A stretch of 64,000 bases of DNA from Phycisphaerae bacterium (GCA_029260215.1 JAJDDQ010000064.1:1-64000), one strand, 5' to 3'. Positions 33,581 through 43,168 are shown, numbered from the stretch's first letter. A program made the numbers and translations. Notes: generated by a model not told the origin, from the sequence alone.

Positions 33581-35110
33581 TCAATTCGCGACCCACTTAA
33601 GGAGTGCGTTCGTCAGGCCTTCGGCGGAGGATTCGGCGGCTTCGAGTTCCACGGCGTGGTCGGCTGCGACGATGGCGGCAGTGGTGACGGGACCGATGCT
33701 GGCGAATTTTACCTCGGAGAGCGCGCTTCGCGTTTCGGCGTCGAGCGCTCGCAGCAGGTTCCGGAACGCGCTGGGGCTGGTGAACAGAATCCAATCGATG
33801 GACCGGGCCTTCAAACGACCGACAATGTGCGGCGGCAACTCTGACGGACCGGTGACCCGATAAAAAGGCACGTCGTCGCAGAACGCGCCCGCAGCCTTCA
33901 GCCGGTCGGGCAATTCCGCTCGGGCCTCCTGCGCTCGGGGCAGCAGGATGCGTTGCCCCTGCACGCCGACTTGAATCATGGACTCCGCCAGCGATTCTCC
34001 GACGAATTGGGGTGGCGACAGATCGGCTTTGAGCATTCGGCGAGACAGTGCGGCAACCGTGGCTGGGCCGACGGCTGCGATGCGTGCCCGCCCCAATGCA
34101 CGCAGGTCCATGCCCAAGATCCGCATACGCTTCAAGAACGCACGGACACCGTTGGCGCTGGTGAAAACGATCCAGTCATAATGAGGTAATTCACCTAATG
34201 CGCGATTGGCCTGCGTGAAATCGTCGACCGGCTCTATGTTCAGCGTTGGGGCTTCGAGCACTTCGGCACCGAGGGCGGTCAACCGACCTGCCACGGCGGC
34301 GGCTTGTCGTTGGGGGCGGGTTATCAACACGCGTTGCCCCAGCAGCGGCAAGCGTTTCCGCCAGGCCATCTCCGGTCTCGGGGATGCTGAACGACCGATA
34401 AACACGATCGACGGCGTCGGCAGATCGTCCGAAGCGTTGGCCAACTCACCCACCGTGCCGCTGACGACGCCCTCGCCCGGCCGGGTGGCATTGTGAACGA
34501 TCGATACGGAGGTTGCCCCGTCGATTCCGGCGTCCAATAACTCCGCACAGATGTCGGTCAGGCGCTGTTCAGCCAGATAGATCGCCAGTGTGCCGCACGA
34601 TGCGACGCGCGCGCGATCGGCGGCTTCGCCTTTGTTCCAGCCGACGGTCAATCCCAGCACGTCGGCCCCAGCGTCGGGGTGGGTGGGCGCTATCCCGACG
34701 TAGGCTGCGGCTGCAACGGCTGCGGTGATGCCGGGGACGAGTTCAAACGCGATGCCAGCCTCGGTGAGGGCGGCACACTCTTCCTCGGTGCGGTTGAAGA
34801 TGAGCGGGTCTCCGCCCCTGAGATGCACGATGCGTTTCCCGGCGCGTGCCCTTGGAACGACAATCTGCATGAGCACGTCGGCGCGCACGCGTTTTTCCCC
34901 AGGCTTGCGCCCGACGTGGATTTCCTCCACATCCGATTTCAGCAGGGACCAATATGGTGAGGCAGCCCCCATTCCATGCAGCACGACATCAGCCTGCGCG
35001 AGGCGAACCGCGCCTTTGACCGTAATCAGCCCGCCGTCGCCCGGGCCTGCACCGACAATGCTCACCGTTCCCGGTGCGGCTGAACCGACGCGTGTGAAGA
35101 ATGCACTCAT
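33581..35110 (-). CDS. uroporphyrinogen-III C-methyltransferase / uroporphyrinogen-III synthase fusion
   Basis: A 509-residue bifunctional protein (start at the ATG at 35110; ATG 35131 and GTG 35158 are alternatives). Residues 12-250 form a CobA/SUMT methyltransferase with VSIVGAGPGDGGLITVKGA, VHLRGGDPLIFNRTEEE and ELVPGITAAVAAAAYVGIA. Residues 265-505 form HemD with LGQRVLITRPQRQAAAVAGR, YDWIVFTSANGVRAFLKRM, ARIAAVGPATVAALS and IDWILFTSPSAFRNLL. The fusion would close hydroxymethylbilane to uroporphyrinogen III and methylate it to precorrin-2 for siroheme or cobalamin. It stands alone, convergent with the HutX-like gene. Confidence 0.93.
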   Translation of the reverse strand: MSAFFTRVGSAAPGTVSIVGAGPGDGGLITVKGAVRLAQADVVLHGMGAASPYWSLLKSDVEEIHVGRKPGEKRVRADVLMQIVVPRARAGKRIVHLRGGDPLIFNRTEEECAALTEAGIAFELVPGITAAVAAAAYVGIAPTHPDAGADVLGLTVGWNKGEAADRARVASCGTLAIYLAEQRLTDICAELLDAGIDGATSVSIVHNATRPGEGVVSGTVGELANASDDLPTPSIVFIGRSASPRPEMAWRKRLPLLGQRVLITRPQRQAAAVAGRLTALGAEVLEAPTLNIEPVDDFTQANRALGELPHYDWIVFTSANGVRAFLKRMRILGMDLRALGRARIAAVGPATVAALSRRMLKADLSPPQFVGESLAESMIQVGVQGQRILLPRAQEARAELPDRLKAAGAFCDDVPFYRVTGPSELPPHIVGRLKARSIDWILFTSPSAFRNLLRALDAETRSALSEVKFASIGPVTTAAIVAADHAVELEAAESSAEGLTNALLKWVAN

Positions 35111-35278
35111 CGTTGATCGAATCAAACTCATGCTCCGCTTGAACCGTGATTGTATCACGGATAACGTCTCGCGGGGCGCGTTCTGTTCCGGGTTCGTGAC
35201 AGTTTAGGCGGAGCTGGAAATCTGATACTTGGAGCGGCTGGTACGGGCGAAGAAGCGTGTAACGCGTTCGTGGCTTGG

Positions 35279-35308
35279 CCGCTCCAATACTGTCGCGGTT
35301 CTGATAAG
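35279..35308. repeat. dispersed repeat family A, degenerate copy
   Basis: A diverged family A copy (CCGCTCCAATACTGTCGCGG then TTCTGATAAG) in the gap before tatC. It matches the 19576 copy at most positions, including the trailing CTGATAAG. Confidence 0.45.
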
Positions 35309-35370
35309 CTGCAATCGCCCCGCCGGAAGTGTCATGGGCCCTTCCATTCCTGACTGCGGACGCTTAGCCA

Positions 35371-36369
35371 ATGCCCGAAGAAGAACACAATGACAATTGG
35401 TTCGACCAGACGCGCATGCCGTTCGGCGATCATCTGGAAGAGTTGCGTACCTGTCTGATTCGTGCGCTGCTGGGTGTGGCGGTCACGACGGTTCTCTCGC
35501 TGATTTTCGCCAAGAAGATCCTCGAATTCATCCTCGCGCCCGCGATCATCGTCCTGCACGCCCACGGCGAACGGGCGGAGCTGCAAGCGCTCAGCCCGCA
35601 GGAACCGTTTCTGCTCTATCTGAAAACCGGATTTTTCAGCGGACTGATCTTGGCTATGCCGTGGGTGATGATCCAGGCGTGGAGTTTCATCGGCTCGGGA
35701 CTGTATGAGAGGGAGCAGCGTTTTGCGCGGAGGTTCGCACCGGTGTCCGTGTTGCTGTTCGCGACGGGTGTGGCGTTTATGTTCTTCATCGTGCTGCCGA
35801 TCGTGCTGAACTTCTTCGTGACGTTCAGCCAGGGGTTTGAGCAGCCGAGCTTTGAGAAACGCGGGCTGGTGGGTCTGATCGTCGGGGATTCTGAAACACC
35901 GGAAGCGCCCGATACCGAGCCGAACGGGCTGCGCGTTGCGATTCTGGATCACAACCCCGACGACGCAGCCGAGGGAAGTTTCTGGATCAATATTGTTCAG
36001 CGATCGCTCAACTTGCAAACGCCCGCCGGGATATGGTACGTGCCGCTCGAACGGCTGGATCGTGCGCGCTCGGTCAGCAGCCAATACGGTCTACAATTTT
36101 TCGTCACGTTCGCATTTACATTGGCGCTGGGGTTCGGTATTGCGTTTGAGTTGCCTGTGCTGGTCGTTTTTCTGGCGGCGACGGGCCTTGTTTCGACTGA
36201 AGACATGGCCCGTGCGCGCCGGTTCGTGATTTTCGGTATCGTCATCGCGTCGGCCATCCTGACGCCGCCGGACATCATCAGCCAGTTGCTGCTCGCACTG
36301 CCGATGATCGTGCTCTTTGAGGCTGGCCTGCGCGTGGGCAAGCGCTTCGAGCACAACCGCGAAACGTGA
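35371..36369 (+). CDS. tatC: twin-arginine translocase subunit TatC with enlarged periplasmic loop
   Basis: A 332-residue TatC, the receptor for twin-arginine signal peptides in the inner membrane. The N-terminal MPFGDHLEELRTCLIRAL contains the conserved HLEELR (E24), and six helices are recognisable. TatC is usually about 250 residues; the excess is about 80 residues (roughly 155-238) inserted between TM3 and TM4, in the second periplasmic loop, which is acidic and polar. TatA/TatB are not in the window. It lies 3 bases upstream of priA. Confidence 0.93.
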   Translation: MPEEEHNDNWFDQTRMPFGDHLEELRTCLIRALLGVAVTTVLSLIFAKKILEFILAPAIIVLHAHGERAELQALSPQEPFLLYLKTGFFSGLILAMPWVMIQAWSFIGSGLYEREQRFARRFAPVSVLLFATGVAFMFFIVLPIVLNFFVTFSQGFEQPSFEKRGLVGLIVGDSETPEAPDTEPNGLRVAILDHNPDDAAEGSFWINIVQRSLNLQTPAGIWYVPLERLDRARSVSSQYGLQFFVTFAFTLALGFGIAFELPVLVVFLAATGLVSTEDMARARRFVIFGIVIASAILTPPDIISQLLLALPMIVLFEAGLRVGKRFEHNRET

Positions 36370-36372
36370 TTC

Positions 36373-38661
36373 ATGGCGAAGCGGTCGGACAATACCGGGC
36401 GACTTTGGACCGAAGAAGGCGATCTGCGCACCGGTCCGGTGGCCACCGTTGCGCTCGTCGGCCCGTTCGATCGACAGTACTCCTACTACATTCCCGACAA
36501 GCTGGCTGACCGGATTTCACTCGGCCAGCGTGTGACGATTCTGCTCGGTCGAAAAGGTAGAGCTGTCCACGGATTCTGCCTGTCCGTCGATATGCGTCCG
36601 TGGGACAACACGCTGCGACCGATCGAAGACGTTACCGATTCGCAATCATTCCTCACCGCAGACCTTATTGAATTAGGCCGGTGGATTGCCGAATACTACG
36701 CCTGCCCGCTCGGGCGCGCGTTGGCGTCCCTCGTACCCGATTCAGTGCGGAAGCAAAGCGGATACGTGCAGACCGAGATCGTTCGTCTGTCCGCACCGGC
36801 GGATCAAATCCTGGCGGAGCACCCACGTCTAGGCCCGAAACAACGGGTGCTGTTGCAGGCGATATCCGAACTGGGCAAGCCAGTCGAATCGACACACATC
36901 ATGGAAAAGTCCGGCGTCTCACGGGCGGTGCTGCGCAGTGCGATCCTCAAGGGATGGCTCATTTCCGAACGTACGCGGCAGCCGCGCCCCGCGCCGGTTT
37001 TCGATCGTGCGCGGGACGAGCCGGACTTCGACTTGAATGTAGATCAGTCGGCTGCGTTGGAAAAAACGCGAAGTATGATCGATTCGGGGGCGTTTTGTGT
37101 GGCTTTGCTGTTCGGCGTCAGCGGGAGTGGCAAGACGGAGGTCTACGTTCACGCGATGCGTCACGCACTGGCGGCGGGCAGGCAAGTCATCATGCTGGTG
37201 CCGGAAATCGCCCTGACCACACAGCTCGTGCATCGGTTGACCTCGCGTTTCGACCGGGTGGCCGTCGTGCATAGTGGGTTGACCGGCGTGGAGCGTTCGC
37301 TGACATGGGCCGCAATTCGGTCGGGCGAGAAGCGGGTCGTGATCGGCACGCGCAGCGCGGTGTTCGCACCCTGTACGAATCTCGGCTTGATCGTGGTGGA
37401 TGAGGAGCAGGAGACGAGCTACAAGAACCTGCGCGCCCCGCGATTCCACGTGCGCGACGTGGCCATCAAGCGGGGCCAGCAACTCAACATCCCCGTACTG
37501 CTTGGCAGCGCGACGCCGTCGATCGAGACGTGGCAAAACTGCAAAAGTCTGCCGCATTTCACGCGTATCGACCTGCCCCACCGGGTGCGTAATTTGCCGA
37601 TGCCGAGGGTCGTCGTGGTGGACATGAACGACGAATATCAGGAAAAAACCGGCTTGCGCCTGCTGTCGCAGGTAACGATTCGCCATCTGGGTGAATCCCT
37701 CGAACGCGGCGAGCAGGCTGTTCTGCTGATGAACCGCCGGGGGTACGCCAATTGGCTTCGCTGTGCGTCCTGCAAGCTGCGCATCAACTGCCCAGACTGT
37801 GACGCGGCGATGGTGTTGCACGCCGCACGCAACGAAATGGTCTGCCACCACTGCGGTCGTCGCACGGCTGTGCCGCGTGTGTGTCCGGACCCGTCGTGCG
37901 GAGGTCGCCTGATCGGGCACGGCGGCGGGACGCAACGTGTTGAAGAGCGGCTGGCCCGGATATTTCCCGACGCGCGCATCGCCCGAGCGGACAGCGACGC
38001 GATGCGCAACGAAAGCACCTACCGCAAACTGATCGCCGGATTTGAAGCGCGCGAGATCGACTGCATCGTCGGGACGCAGATGATCGCCAAGGGGCTGGAC
38101 TTTCCGTTCGTTTCGTTTGTGGGTGTTATCGGGGCTGACGCGATCGCGGTCGCCTCCGATTTTCGCGCTAACGAGCGCTTGTTCCAACTCGTCACACAAG
38201 TCGCAGGGCGAGCCGGTCGGTCGCGCGACGCGGGGCTGGTGGTCGTGCAAACGTCCTCGCCGGATGCGTCCGCACTTCGTTACGCCGTTCGCCACGATTA
38301 TGTCGCGTTCGCCAAGGAAGAACTGGCGATCCGACAACACACAGGCATGCCGCCCTTTTCACGCATGACGCGCATCGTAACCGCCGACGCGAACGAAATG
38401 CGGGCGTGCGACGAAGCCGGCGCCGTCGTTGAACGATCCGGAACAGCCATCGCAAAATTGGAGCTGCCGCACGCGAACGCCTTCGGTCCGGAACCCTGCG
38501 CCGTCGCCCGGGTCCGAGGCCGATATCGATACGAAGTTCTCCTGCGCACCGACACCGCCCGCTCGATGAAGCGGCTGCTGGACGAGCTTCGCGGCGCGGG
38601 TATTGAGAGGTGCAAAGCACAATCGATCATGATCGATGTGGACCCGGTCTCGTTCACGTGA
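36373..38661 (+). CDS. priA: primosomal protein N' (PriA helicase)
   Basis: A 762-residue replication-restart helicase. The N-terminal 3'-DNA-binding and winged-helix regions (residues 20-200) are followed by SF2 motor domains: Walker A LLFGVSGSGKTEVYVHAM (248-256), motif II VVDEEQETSYKN (343-346, DEEQ in place of the usual DEEH), and GSATPSIETWQ. The zinc-binding insertion has paired cysteines (CASCKLRINCPDCD, CHHCGRR, CPDPSCGG). Later motifs IVGTQMIAKGLDFPFVSFVG and QVAGRAGRS are conserved. Four bases separate it from tatC. Confidence 0.95.
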   Translation: MAKRSDNTGRLWTEEGDLRTGPVATVALVGPFDRQYSYYIPDKLADRISLGQRVTILLGRKGRAVHGFCLSVDMRPWDNTLRPIEDVTDSQSFLTADLIELGRWIAEYYACPLGRALASLVPDSVRKQSGYVQTEIVRLSAPADQILAEHPRLGPKQRVLLQAISELGKPVESTHIMEKSGVSRAVLRSAILKGWLISERTRQPRPAPVFDRARDEPDFDLNVDQSAALEKTRSMIDSGAFCVALLFGVSGSGKTEVYVHAMRHALAAGRQVIMLVPEIALTTQLVHRLTSRFDRVAVVHSGLTGVERSLTWAAIRSGEKRVVIGTRSAVFAPCTNLGLIVVDEEQETSYKNLRAPRFHVRDVAIKRGQQLNIPVLLGSATPSIETWQNCKSLPHFTRIDLPHRVRNLPMPRVVVVDMNDEYQEKTGLRLLSQVTIRHLGESLERGEQAVLLMNRRGYANWLRCASCKLRINCPDCDAAMVLHAARNEMVCHHCGRRTAVPRVCPDPSCGGRLIGHGGGTQRVEERLARIFPDARIARADSDAMRNESTYRKLIAGFEAREIDCIVGTQMIAKGLDFPFVSFVGVIGADAIAVASDFRANERLFQLVTQVAGRAGRSRDAGLVVVQTSSPDASALRYAVRHDYVAFAKEELAIRQHTGMPPFSRMTRIVTADANEMRACDEAGAVVERSGTAIAKLELPHANAFGPEPCAVARVRGRYRYEVLLRTDTARSMKRLLDELRGAGIERCKAQSIMIDVDPVSFT

Positions 38662-38873
38662 CAATCGCCATGTTTCGCCAGGGCGTCAACGGTAAACCAT
38701 TGCGTGGTATATAGTTATGGCTTCAAATGCAAGAAAGCATCGTACACAAAAAACCACCTGCCAGCACTATTGAGGCGGATTTCGCTCAATTCGCGTCAAG
38801 TTTCACGGCGGGGCGCGTCGATACCCACGCAACGTCGGAAGGATACCGACATACGATGCAAGGAGACGGTGAC

Positions 38874-39440
38874 ATGGAGGTCCGAACTCTCGCAGATCAA
38901 CGTAAGGTGGCCGTCGCACGCCGACGTCCGGCGGGGCGTTTTCAACTTCTCGAAGTTCCCGCCGACGGTGATGGCGACCACGGCCCCGTCGAAGGGCCTT
39001 TCCCCGATGAACTGCGTTTGGAGCTGACCACTCCCGTGGGCCAGCTTGTGAACTGGTTTGACGATGCATGGTGGCTGGAGACGCTGCGTCGCTGGAAGGA
39101 CAAGACGCTGGCGATTCACGTGCTCCCCTCGCCCGATGCGTTGTTTCACCCGTGTGTTCTTCACGAACTGGAAATGGTTCGGCGTGTTCAAGCCCCGTGG
39201 AAGCTTATAGGCCACTGCTACCGGTCGGATGTCGCCCATCCGATGCTGGTACAGCGATTGGCGATCAATCCGTACGACGACATTCGCATCATCGACGCGG
39301 ACAGGCCGGCCACCGATGCCTACGAAGTTCGACCGTCGCGGATGAGCTTTGTGGAATTGTACGAGCAGGTTCGCACGACGCAGTCGGCTGAGCGGAGCGA
39401 TGGGCCGCTGTTGACGCGAGCGCCGGCGAATCGCGTTTGA
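38874..39440 (+). CDS. hypothetical protein
   Basis: A 188-residue protein. The ATG at 38874 is chosen because AAGGAG lies 8 bases upstream; ATGs at 38727 and 38856 in the same frame are weaker. The sequence is mixed alpha/beta with tryptophan-rich WFDDAWWLETLRRWKDKTL and a C-terminal DRPATDAYEVRPSRMSFVEL. No family is recognised. It lies after priA with a gap of about 210 bases. Its 3' end is followed at once by a family B palindrome and a 15-bp tandem repeat next to smc. Confidence 0.6.
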   Translation: MEVRTLADQRKVAVARRRPAGRFQLLEVPADGDGDHGPVEGPFPDELRLELTTPVGQLVNWFDDAWWLETLRRWKDKTLAIHVLPSPDALFHPCVLHELEMVRRVQAPWKLIGHCYRSDVAHPMLVQRLAINPYDDIRIIDADRPATDAYEVRPSRMSFVELYEQVRTTQSAERSDGPLLTRAPANRV

Positions 39441-39452
39441 GACAGGCGTACC

Positions 39453-39474
39453 GCACCGGTTGAAAACCGGTGCC
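39453..39474. repeat. dispersed palindromic repeat family B, copy near smc
   Basis: CACCGGTTGAAAACCGGTG (39454-39472 core) flanked by G...CC, the same palindrome as at 15156-15178. The next 40 bases (CACACCGACACCGACAGCC, then a GTTCATCAGCAATCTGCTG segment) also match the sequence following the 15156 copy, so the repeated unit is longer than the palindrome. Confidence 0.7.
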
Positions 39475-39499
39475 ACACCGACACCGACAGCCTATGTTC

Positions 39500-39589
39500 A
39501 TCAGCAATCTGCTGGGCAACGATCTTCAAGACAACAATCTGCCGGACAACGATTTTCTGGACAACAATCTGTCAGACTTCGACAGTCCG
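39500..39589. repeat. 15-bp tandem repeat abutting the smc stop codon
   Basis: Six 15-base units lie in register: ATCAGCAATCTGCTG, GGCAACGATCTTCAA, GACAACAATCTGCCG, GACAACGATTTTCTG, GACAACAATCTGTCA and GACTTCGACAGTCCG. They end exactly where the smc gene (minus strand) stops at 39590. An ATG-started frame on the plus strand (39494-39646, 50 residues) would encode pentapeptide-like units SNLLG, NDLQD, NNLPD, NDFLD and NNLSD. Whether this small frame is translated is unknown. Confidence 0.6.
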
Positions 39590-42500
39590 CTACGCAACGG
39601 CGGTGCGATCGCCATCGTCGTCGAACTTCACACTCACGCGCGTTGACACGCCCGGCTCCTGCATGGTCACTCCGTAGAGATGGTCCGCGATGGCCATCGT
39701 GCGTTTGGAGTGGGTGACGAGCAGGAACTGCGATTGATCGAGGAACTCCTGAATGATGTGGTTGAAGCGTTCGTTGTTGGCTTCGTCGAGCGCGGCGTCC
39801 ACCTCGTCCAGCAGGGCGAGCGGGGACGGTCGCGAGCGGAAGATGCCCATGAGCAGCGCGATGGCGGTCATGGTCTTCTCACCGCCGGACATCAGCGAAA
39901 TGCGCTGAAGATCCTTGCCGGGGGGCTTGGCGAGTATTTCGATACCGGATTCCAGAACGTCGTCCGGGTTTTCGAGGATGATGTCGGCCTTTCCGCCGCC
40001 GAACAGCTTGCGGAAGATGTCTTTGAAATTATCCCGGATGACGCAGAAGGAGGCTTCGAAACGCTCCTTGCACTCCAAGTCCAAGCGGCCGATCAGCTCC
40101 TCAAGCTGGAGCTTCGAGTTGTCGAGATCGTCTCGCTGAGTGGTGAGAAATCCCTGACGCTCCTCAAGCTCCGTCTGTTCGGTGATGGCGTCCAGGTTCA
40201 CGTTGCCCAGGCGTGAGATTCTGTCACGCAGCTCGGCGATCTCAGCCTCAACTTCCTCCCAATTTTGCTCGGCGTGATCGTATTCCGCGTACTGGTCCGC
40301 CAGATCGATTTCCAGTTCCTCGCGAATGCGTGCGACCAGTTCATCGCGACGCACGCGCGACTCCTGCTCGTGCATCTGGAGGTTGTGCAATTGCGATTCA
40401 ACCTCTTCGAGATTGCTACGCAGCGACCGCATTTTGGCGGCTAACTCCTCCGACTCGACACGGACCATTTCGCGACGACGGCGTAGCTGAATGACGGCTG
40501 CCTCCAGACGTTCCGACGTGGCGGCGAGTTCGTCCAATTCCTCCTGCGCGACCAGGATGGCCTCCTCGGATTCCTCGATACGTCGCCCGCCATCGACGCG
40601 CTCGTGCTCGGCGGCTTCGATCGCTTCCGAAGCCGACAGGATGCCGTGTCGCAGATGATTCATCCCGTCGGCCAACGATGCACGCCGGGTGCCGAGCTTG
40701 CCGAGCGTAACGCGCAATTCGGTCAATTCGCAGCGGACGCGCTCACGCTCCTCGGTTAGTTTCGCGAGATTTTCGCTGTGGGCGGTGACGGCCTGCTCGC
40801 GCTCTTCGTTTTTGGCGTCAAGCTCGCCGGCGGATGCGTCGCGCTCGGTGGCGAGGCGGTTGGCCTCCTCGATTTGCGTCTCGATCATGGCCACTTCGCC
40901 CGCGATGAGCGGCTGCTCGTCCGTCAAACGGCACACCGATTCGTTCACACTTTGCAGTGCGGTGGCGGCTTCGACGCGCGCGTTGCCCGCTTCCGCGAGG
41001 GCGGTGCGCAAGTCCTCCTGCACGTCGCGCAAATGAGAGGCCTCCGCATTCGCACGACTCAGTTCGTCGTCCAGCGAACGTGCGCGTTCTTCGATTGCTT
41101 CCAACTCTGCACCGAGCGCGCGACGCTCGCTCTTGCGACTGATCAACCCGGCGCGACTGCTCGAAGGGCCGAGCGATACGGAACCAGTCGGCTCGACAAC
41201 CTCGCCGGCGAGCGTGACGAAACGACGGCTGCCCGACTCGGCGGCGGACATGGTCAACGCATCGTCCAACGTCCGCACAACAATCGTGCGGCCCAGCAGA
41301 TTTCGAACCAGATAGCCGTACTCCTCGCGGCAGCGCACGAGACCGGACGCGACGGACACGAAGCCGGGGTGATCGCCGAATTCGTGTTCGTTGATGACAG
41401 CCGGAAGACGATCCAGACAGATCGCGTTCACGCGGCCGGGCAGATTCTCAAACAATTCGCGACGGGCCAGGAACGTGCGACTGTCCGCAAGCACGAGGTA
41501 TTGGTCGAGGTCGCCGATGGCAGCTTCAATAACCGACGCGTGCCGGTGGTCGGCTTCGAACAGATCGCTGACCATTCCGTGAATCGACGACAGAGTTTCA
41601 TCGTCGGGTCGGGCTGCCTTCATTTCCAGCAGGGCGCGAACGCCCGCACCGACGCCCTCCATCTTGCGCTCAAGCTCAGCCAACACCTGCAACTTCGACC
41701 CGACCGCGCTGCGCTCTTCCTTGGCAGTTCCGAGCGCCTCAGCCAACTCGCCCCGCCTTGCTTCGACGTTTTGAGCTTCGGCCCGCTTTTGCTGCAACCG
41801 CCCAGTTTCATCTTCGATGAGCCGTTCGATCTCGACGGACCGCGCATCCAGCTTGGACTTTCTGCGCAGGTGCTCCTCCAGTTCGGCACGAATGATCGCG
41901 TCGCGCTCGTCGAGGCGGGTTTGTGTGGCTTTGAGATTCTCGCTTTGCGTGTTTAATTGCGTGATCTCGTTGCGCAACTGCGTCGAGCGGCGCATGAGAT
42001 CGACAAGCCCTTCCTTTTCATCGTCCAGCAACGCGCGAACCTCGGTCACGTTGCGATCAAGCTCCTGGTCGCGCGCGGTCAGATCGCGAGCACGGGCGTC
42101 ACCTTCGTGCGTTTCCTTCTGAAGTACCTCAGCCTGTTCGTGCAGAGCAGCCAGTTGCGTTTCGTACTCCGTCTTTTGCGCGCCGAGGGTGGCCACTCGT
42201 TCGTCGACTCGGGAGAGGGACGCACAGTGTTCCTCGATTCGCTGTTTGGCTGACGCGACGCGCTCCTCGTGGGCGGCGATGTCAGCCCGGACGCGCACCG
42301 CCGACTGCTCCGTCGTTGACAGTTCCTCGGTAATGCGATCGACCGATTCGACCAACCGGGAAGCGTCGGCTTCGCCCTGACTGATGTGCGTGCGCAGCGA
42401 GGTCGATTCATCACCGGCTTCGTGCGCCTGGGTTTCGGACTGCTGAATAGCCAAGGTCAGCCGATGGTATTCCGCCAGCGAAAAGCTCGAACGCAATTCG

Positions 42501-43168
42501 CGCAGGCGGGCTTCGTAAGTCTGGAAGTTCCTAGCTTTACCCGCTTGAAGCTTAACGCTCCGCAAGCGCTTCTCGACTTCCTCGACGATATCCTCGACGC
42601 GCAGAAGGTTCTGATCGGTGCGATCCAGCTTTCGCTGGGCTTCACGCTTGCGCGCCTTGTATCGACCGATGCCGGCTGCTTCCTCGAAAATAGCCCGCCG
42701 CTCGGTCGAGGAGGCGGTAAGCAGCCCGTCGACGCGACCTTGCTCGATAATGGAGTAGGTGTCCGCACCAACGCCGGTGTCGAGGAACATCTCGCGGATA
42801 TCCTTGAGACGCGAAGAGGATTCGTTGACGAGGTATTCGCTCTCACCGCTGCGGTACAACTTGCGTGTGATGCACACCTCGTCGGCGTCGAGTGGCAACG
42901 TGTGGTCGGCGTTGTCGAAGAAAAGATCGACACGTGCGAGGCTGCTGCTCTTGCGCGTGGTCGAGCCGTTGAAGATCATGTCGGTCATCTGCCGCCCGCG
43001 CAGAGACTTGGCGGACTGCTCGCCCAAGACCCATTTGAACGCATCGATGACGTTGCTCTTGCCGCAGCCGTTGGGGCCTACGATGCAGGTCACGCCGCGG
43101 GCGAATTCAAAATCCACGCGATCGGCAAAACTCTTGAATCCCTGAATGGATATGCGTTTCAGGTACAT
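39590..43168 (-). CDS. smc: chromosome segregation protein SMC
   Basis: A 1192-residue SMC ATPase that compacts and segregates the chromosome. The N-terminal head has MYLKRISIQGFKSFADRVDF and Walker A GPNGCGKSNVIDAFKWVLGE. Two long antiparallel coiled coils flank a hinge around residues 505-660 that includes SSIHGMVSDLFEADHRHASV. The C-terminal head has signature LMSGGEKTMTAIALLMG and Walker B SPLALLDEVDAALDEANNER. The length is typical (about 1190). The ATG at 43168 is used because the family begins with this motif. It is transcribed alone, opposite to the ECF sigma gene. Confidence 0.96.
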   Translation of the reverse strand: MYLKRISIQGFKSFADRVDFEFARGVTCIVGPNGCGKSNVIDAFKWVLGEQSAKSLRGRQMTDMIFNGSTTRKSSSLARVDLFFDNADHTLPLDADEVCITRKLYRSGESEYLVNESSSRLKDIREMFLDTGVGADTYSIIEQGRVDGLLTASSTERRAIFEEAAGIGRYKARKREAQRKLDRTDQNLLRVEDIVEEVEKRLRSVKLQAGKARNFQTYEARLRELRSSFSLAEYHRLTLAIQQSETQAHEAGDESTSLRTHISQGEADASRLVESVDRITEELSTTEQSAVRVRADIAAHEERVASAKQRIEEHCASLSRVDERVATLGAQKTEYETQLAALHEQAEVLQKETHEGDARARDLTARDQELDRNVTEVRALLDDEKEGLVDLMRRSTQLRNEITQLNTQSENLKATQTRLDERDAIIRAELEEHLRRKSKLDARSVEIERLIEDETGRLQQKRAEAQNVEARRGELAEALGTAKEERSAVGSKLQVLAELERKMEGVGAGVRALLEMKAARPDDETLSSIHGMVSDLFEADHRHASVIEAAIGDLDQYLVLADSRTFLARRELFENLPGRVNAICLDRLPAVINEHEFGDHPGFVSVASGLVRCREEYGYLVRNLLGRTIVVRTLDDALTMSAAESGSRRFVTLAGEVVEPTGSVSLGPSSSRAGLISRKSERRALGAELEAIEERARSLDDELSRANAEASHLRDVQEDLRTALAEAGNARVEAATALQSVNESVCRLTDEQPLIAGEVAMIETQIEEANRLATERDASAGELDAKNEEREQAVTAHSENLAKLTEERERVRCELTELRVTLGKLGTRRASLADGMNHLRHGILSASEAIEAAEHERVDGGRRIEESEEAILVAQEELDELAATSERLEAAVIQLRRRREMVRVESEELAAKMRSLRSNLEEVESQLHNLQMHEQESRVRRDELVARIREELEIDLADQYAEYDHAEQNWEEVEAEIAELRDRISRLGNVNLDAITEQTELEERQGFLTTQRDDLDNSKLQLEELIGRLDLECKERFEASFCVIRDNFKDIFRKLFGGGKADIILENPDDVLESGIEILAKPPGKDLQRISLMSGGEKTMTAIALLMGIFRSRPSPLALLDEVDAALDEANNERFNHIIQEFLDQSQFLLVTHSKRTMAIADHLYGVTMQEPGVSTRVSVKFDDDGDRTAVA

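Noticed and set aside
36919..38340. A 473-residue minus-strand frame.
   Set aside because: It is antisense to the helicase domain of priA, which has clear motifs; the frame is an effect of GC-rich codon use.
40778..41956. A 392-residue plus-strand frame.
   Set aside because: It is antisense to the coiled-coil region of smc and has no domain of its own.
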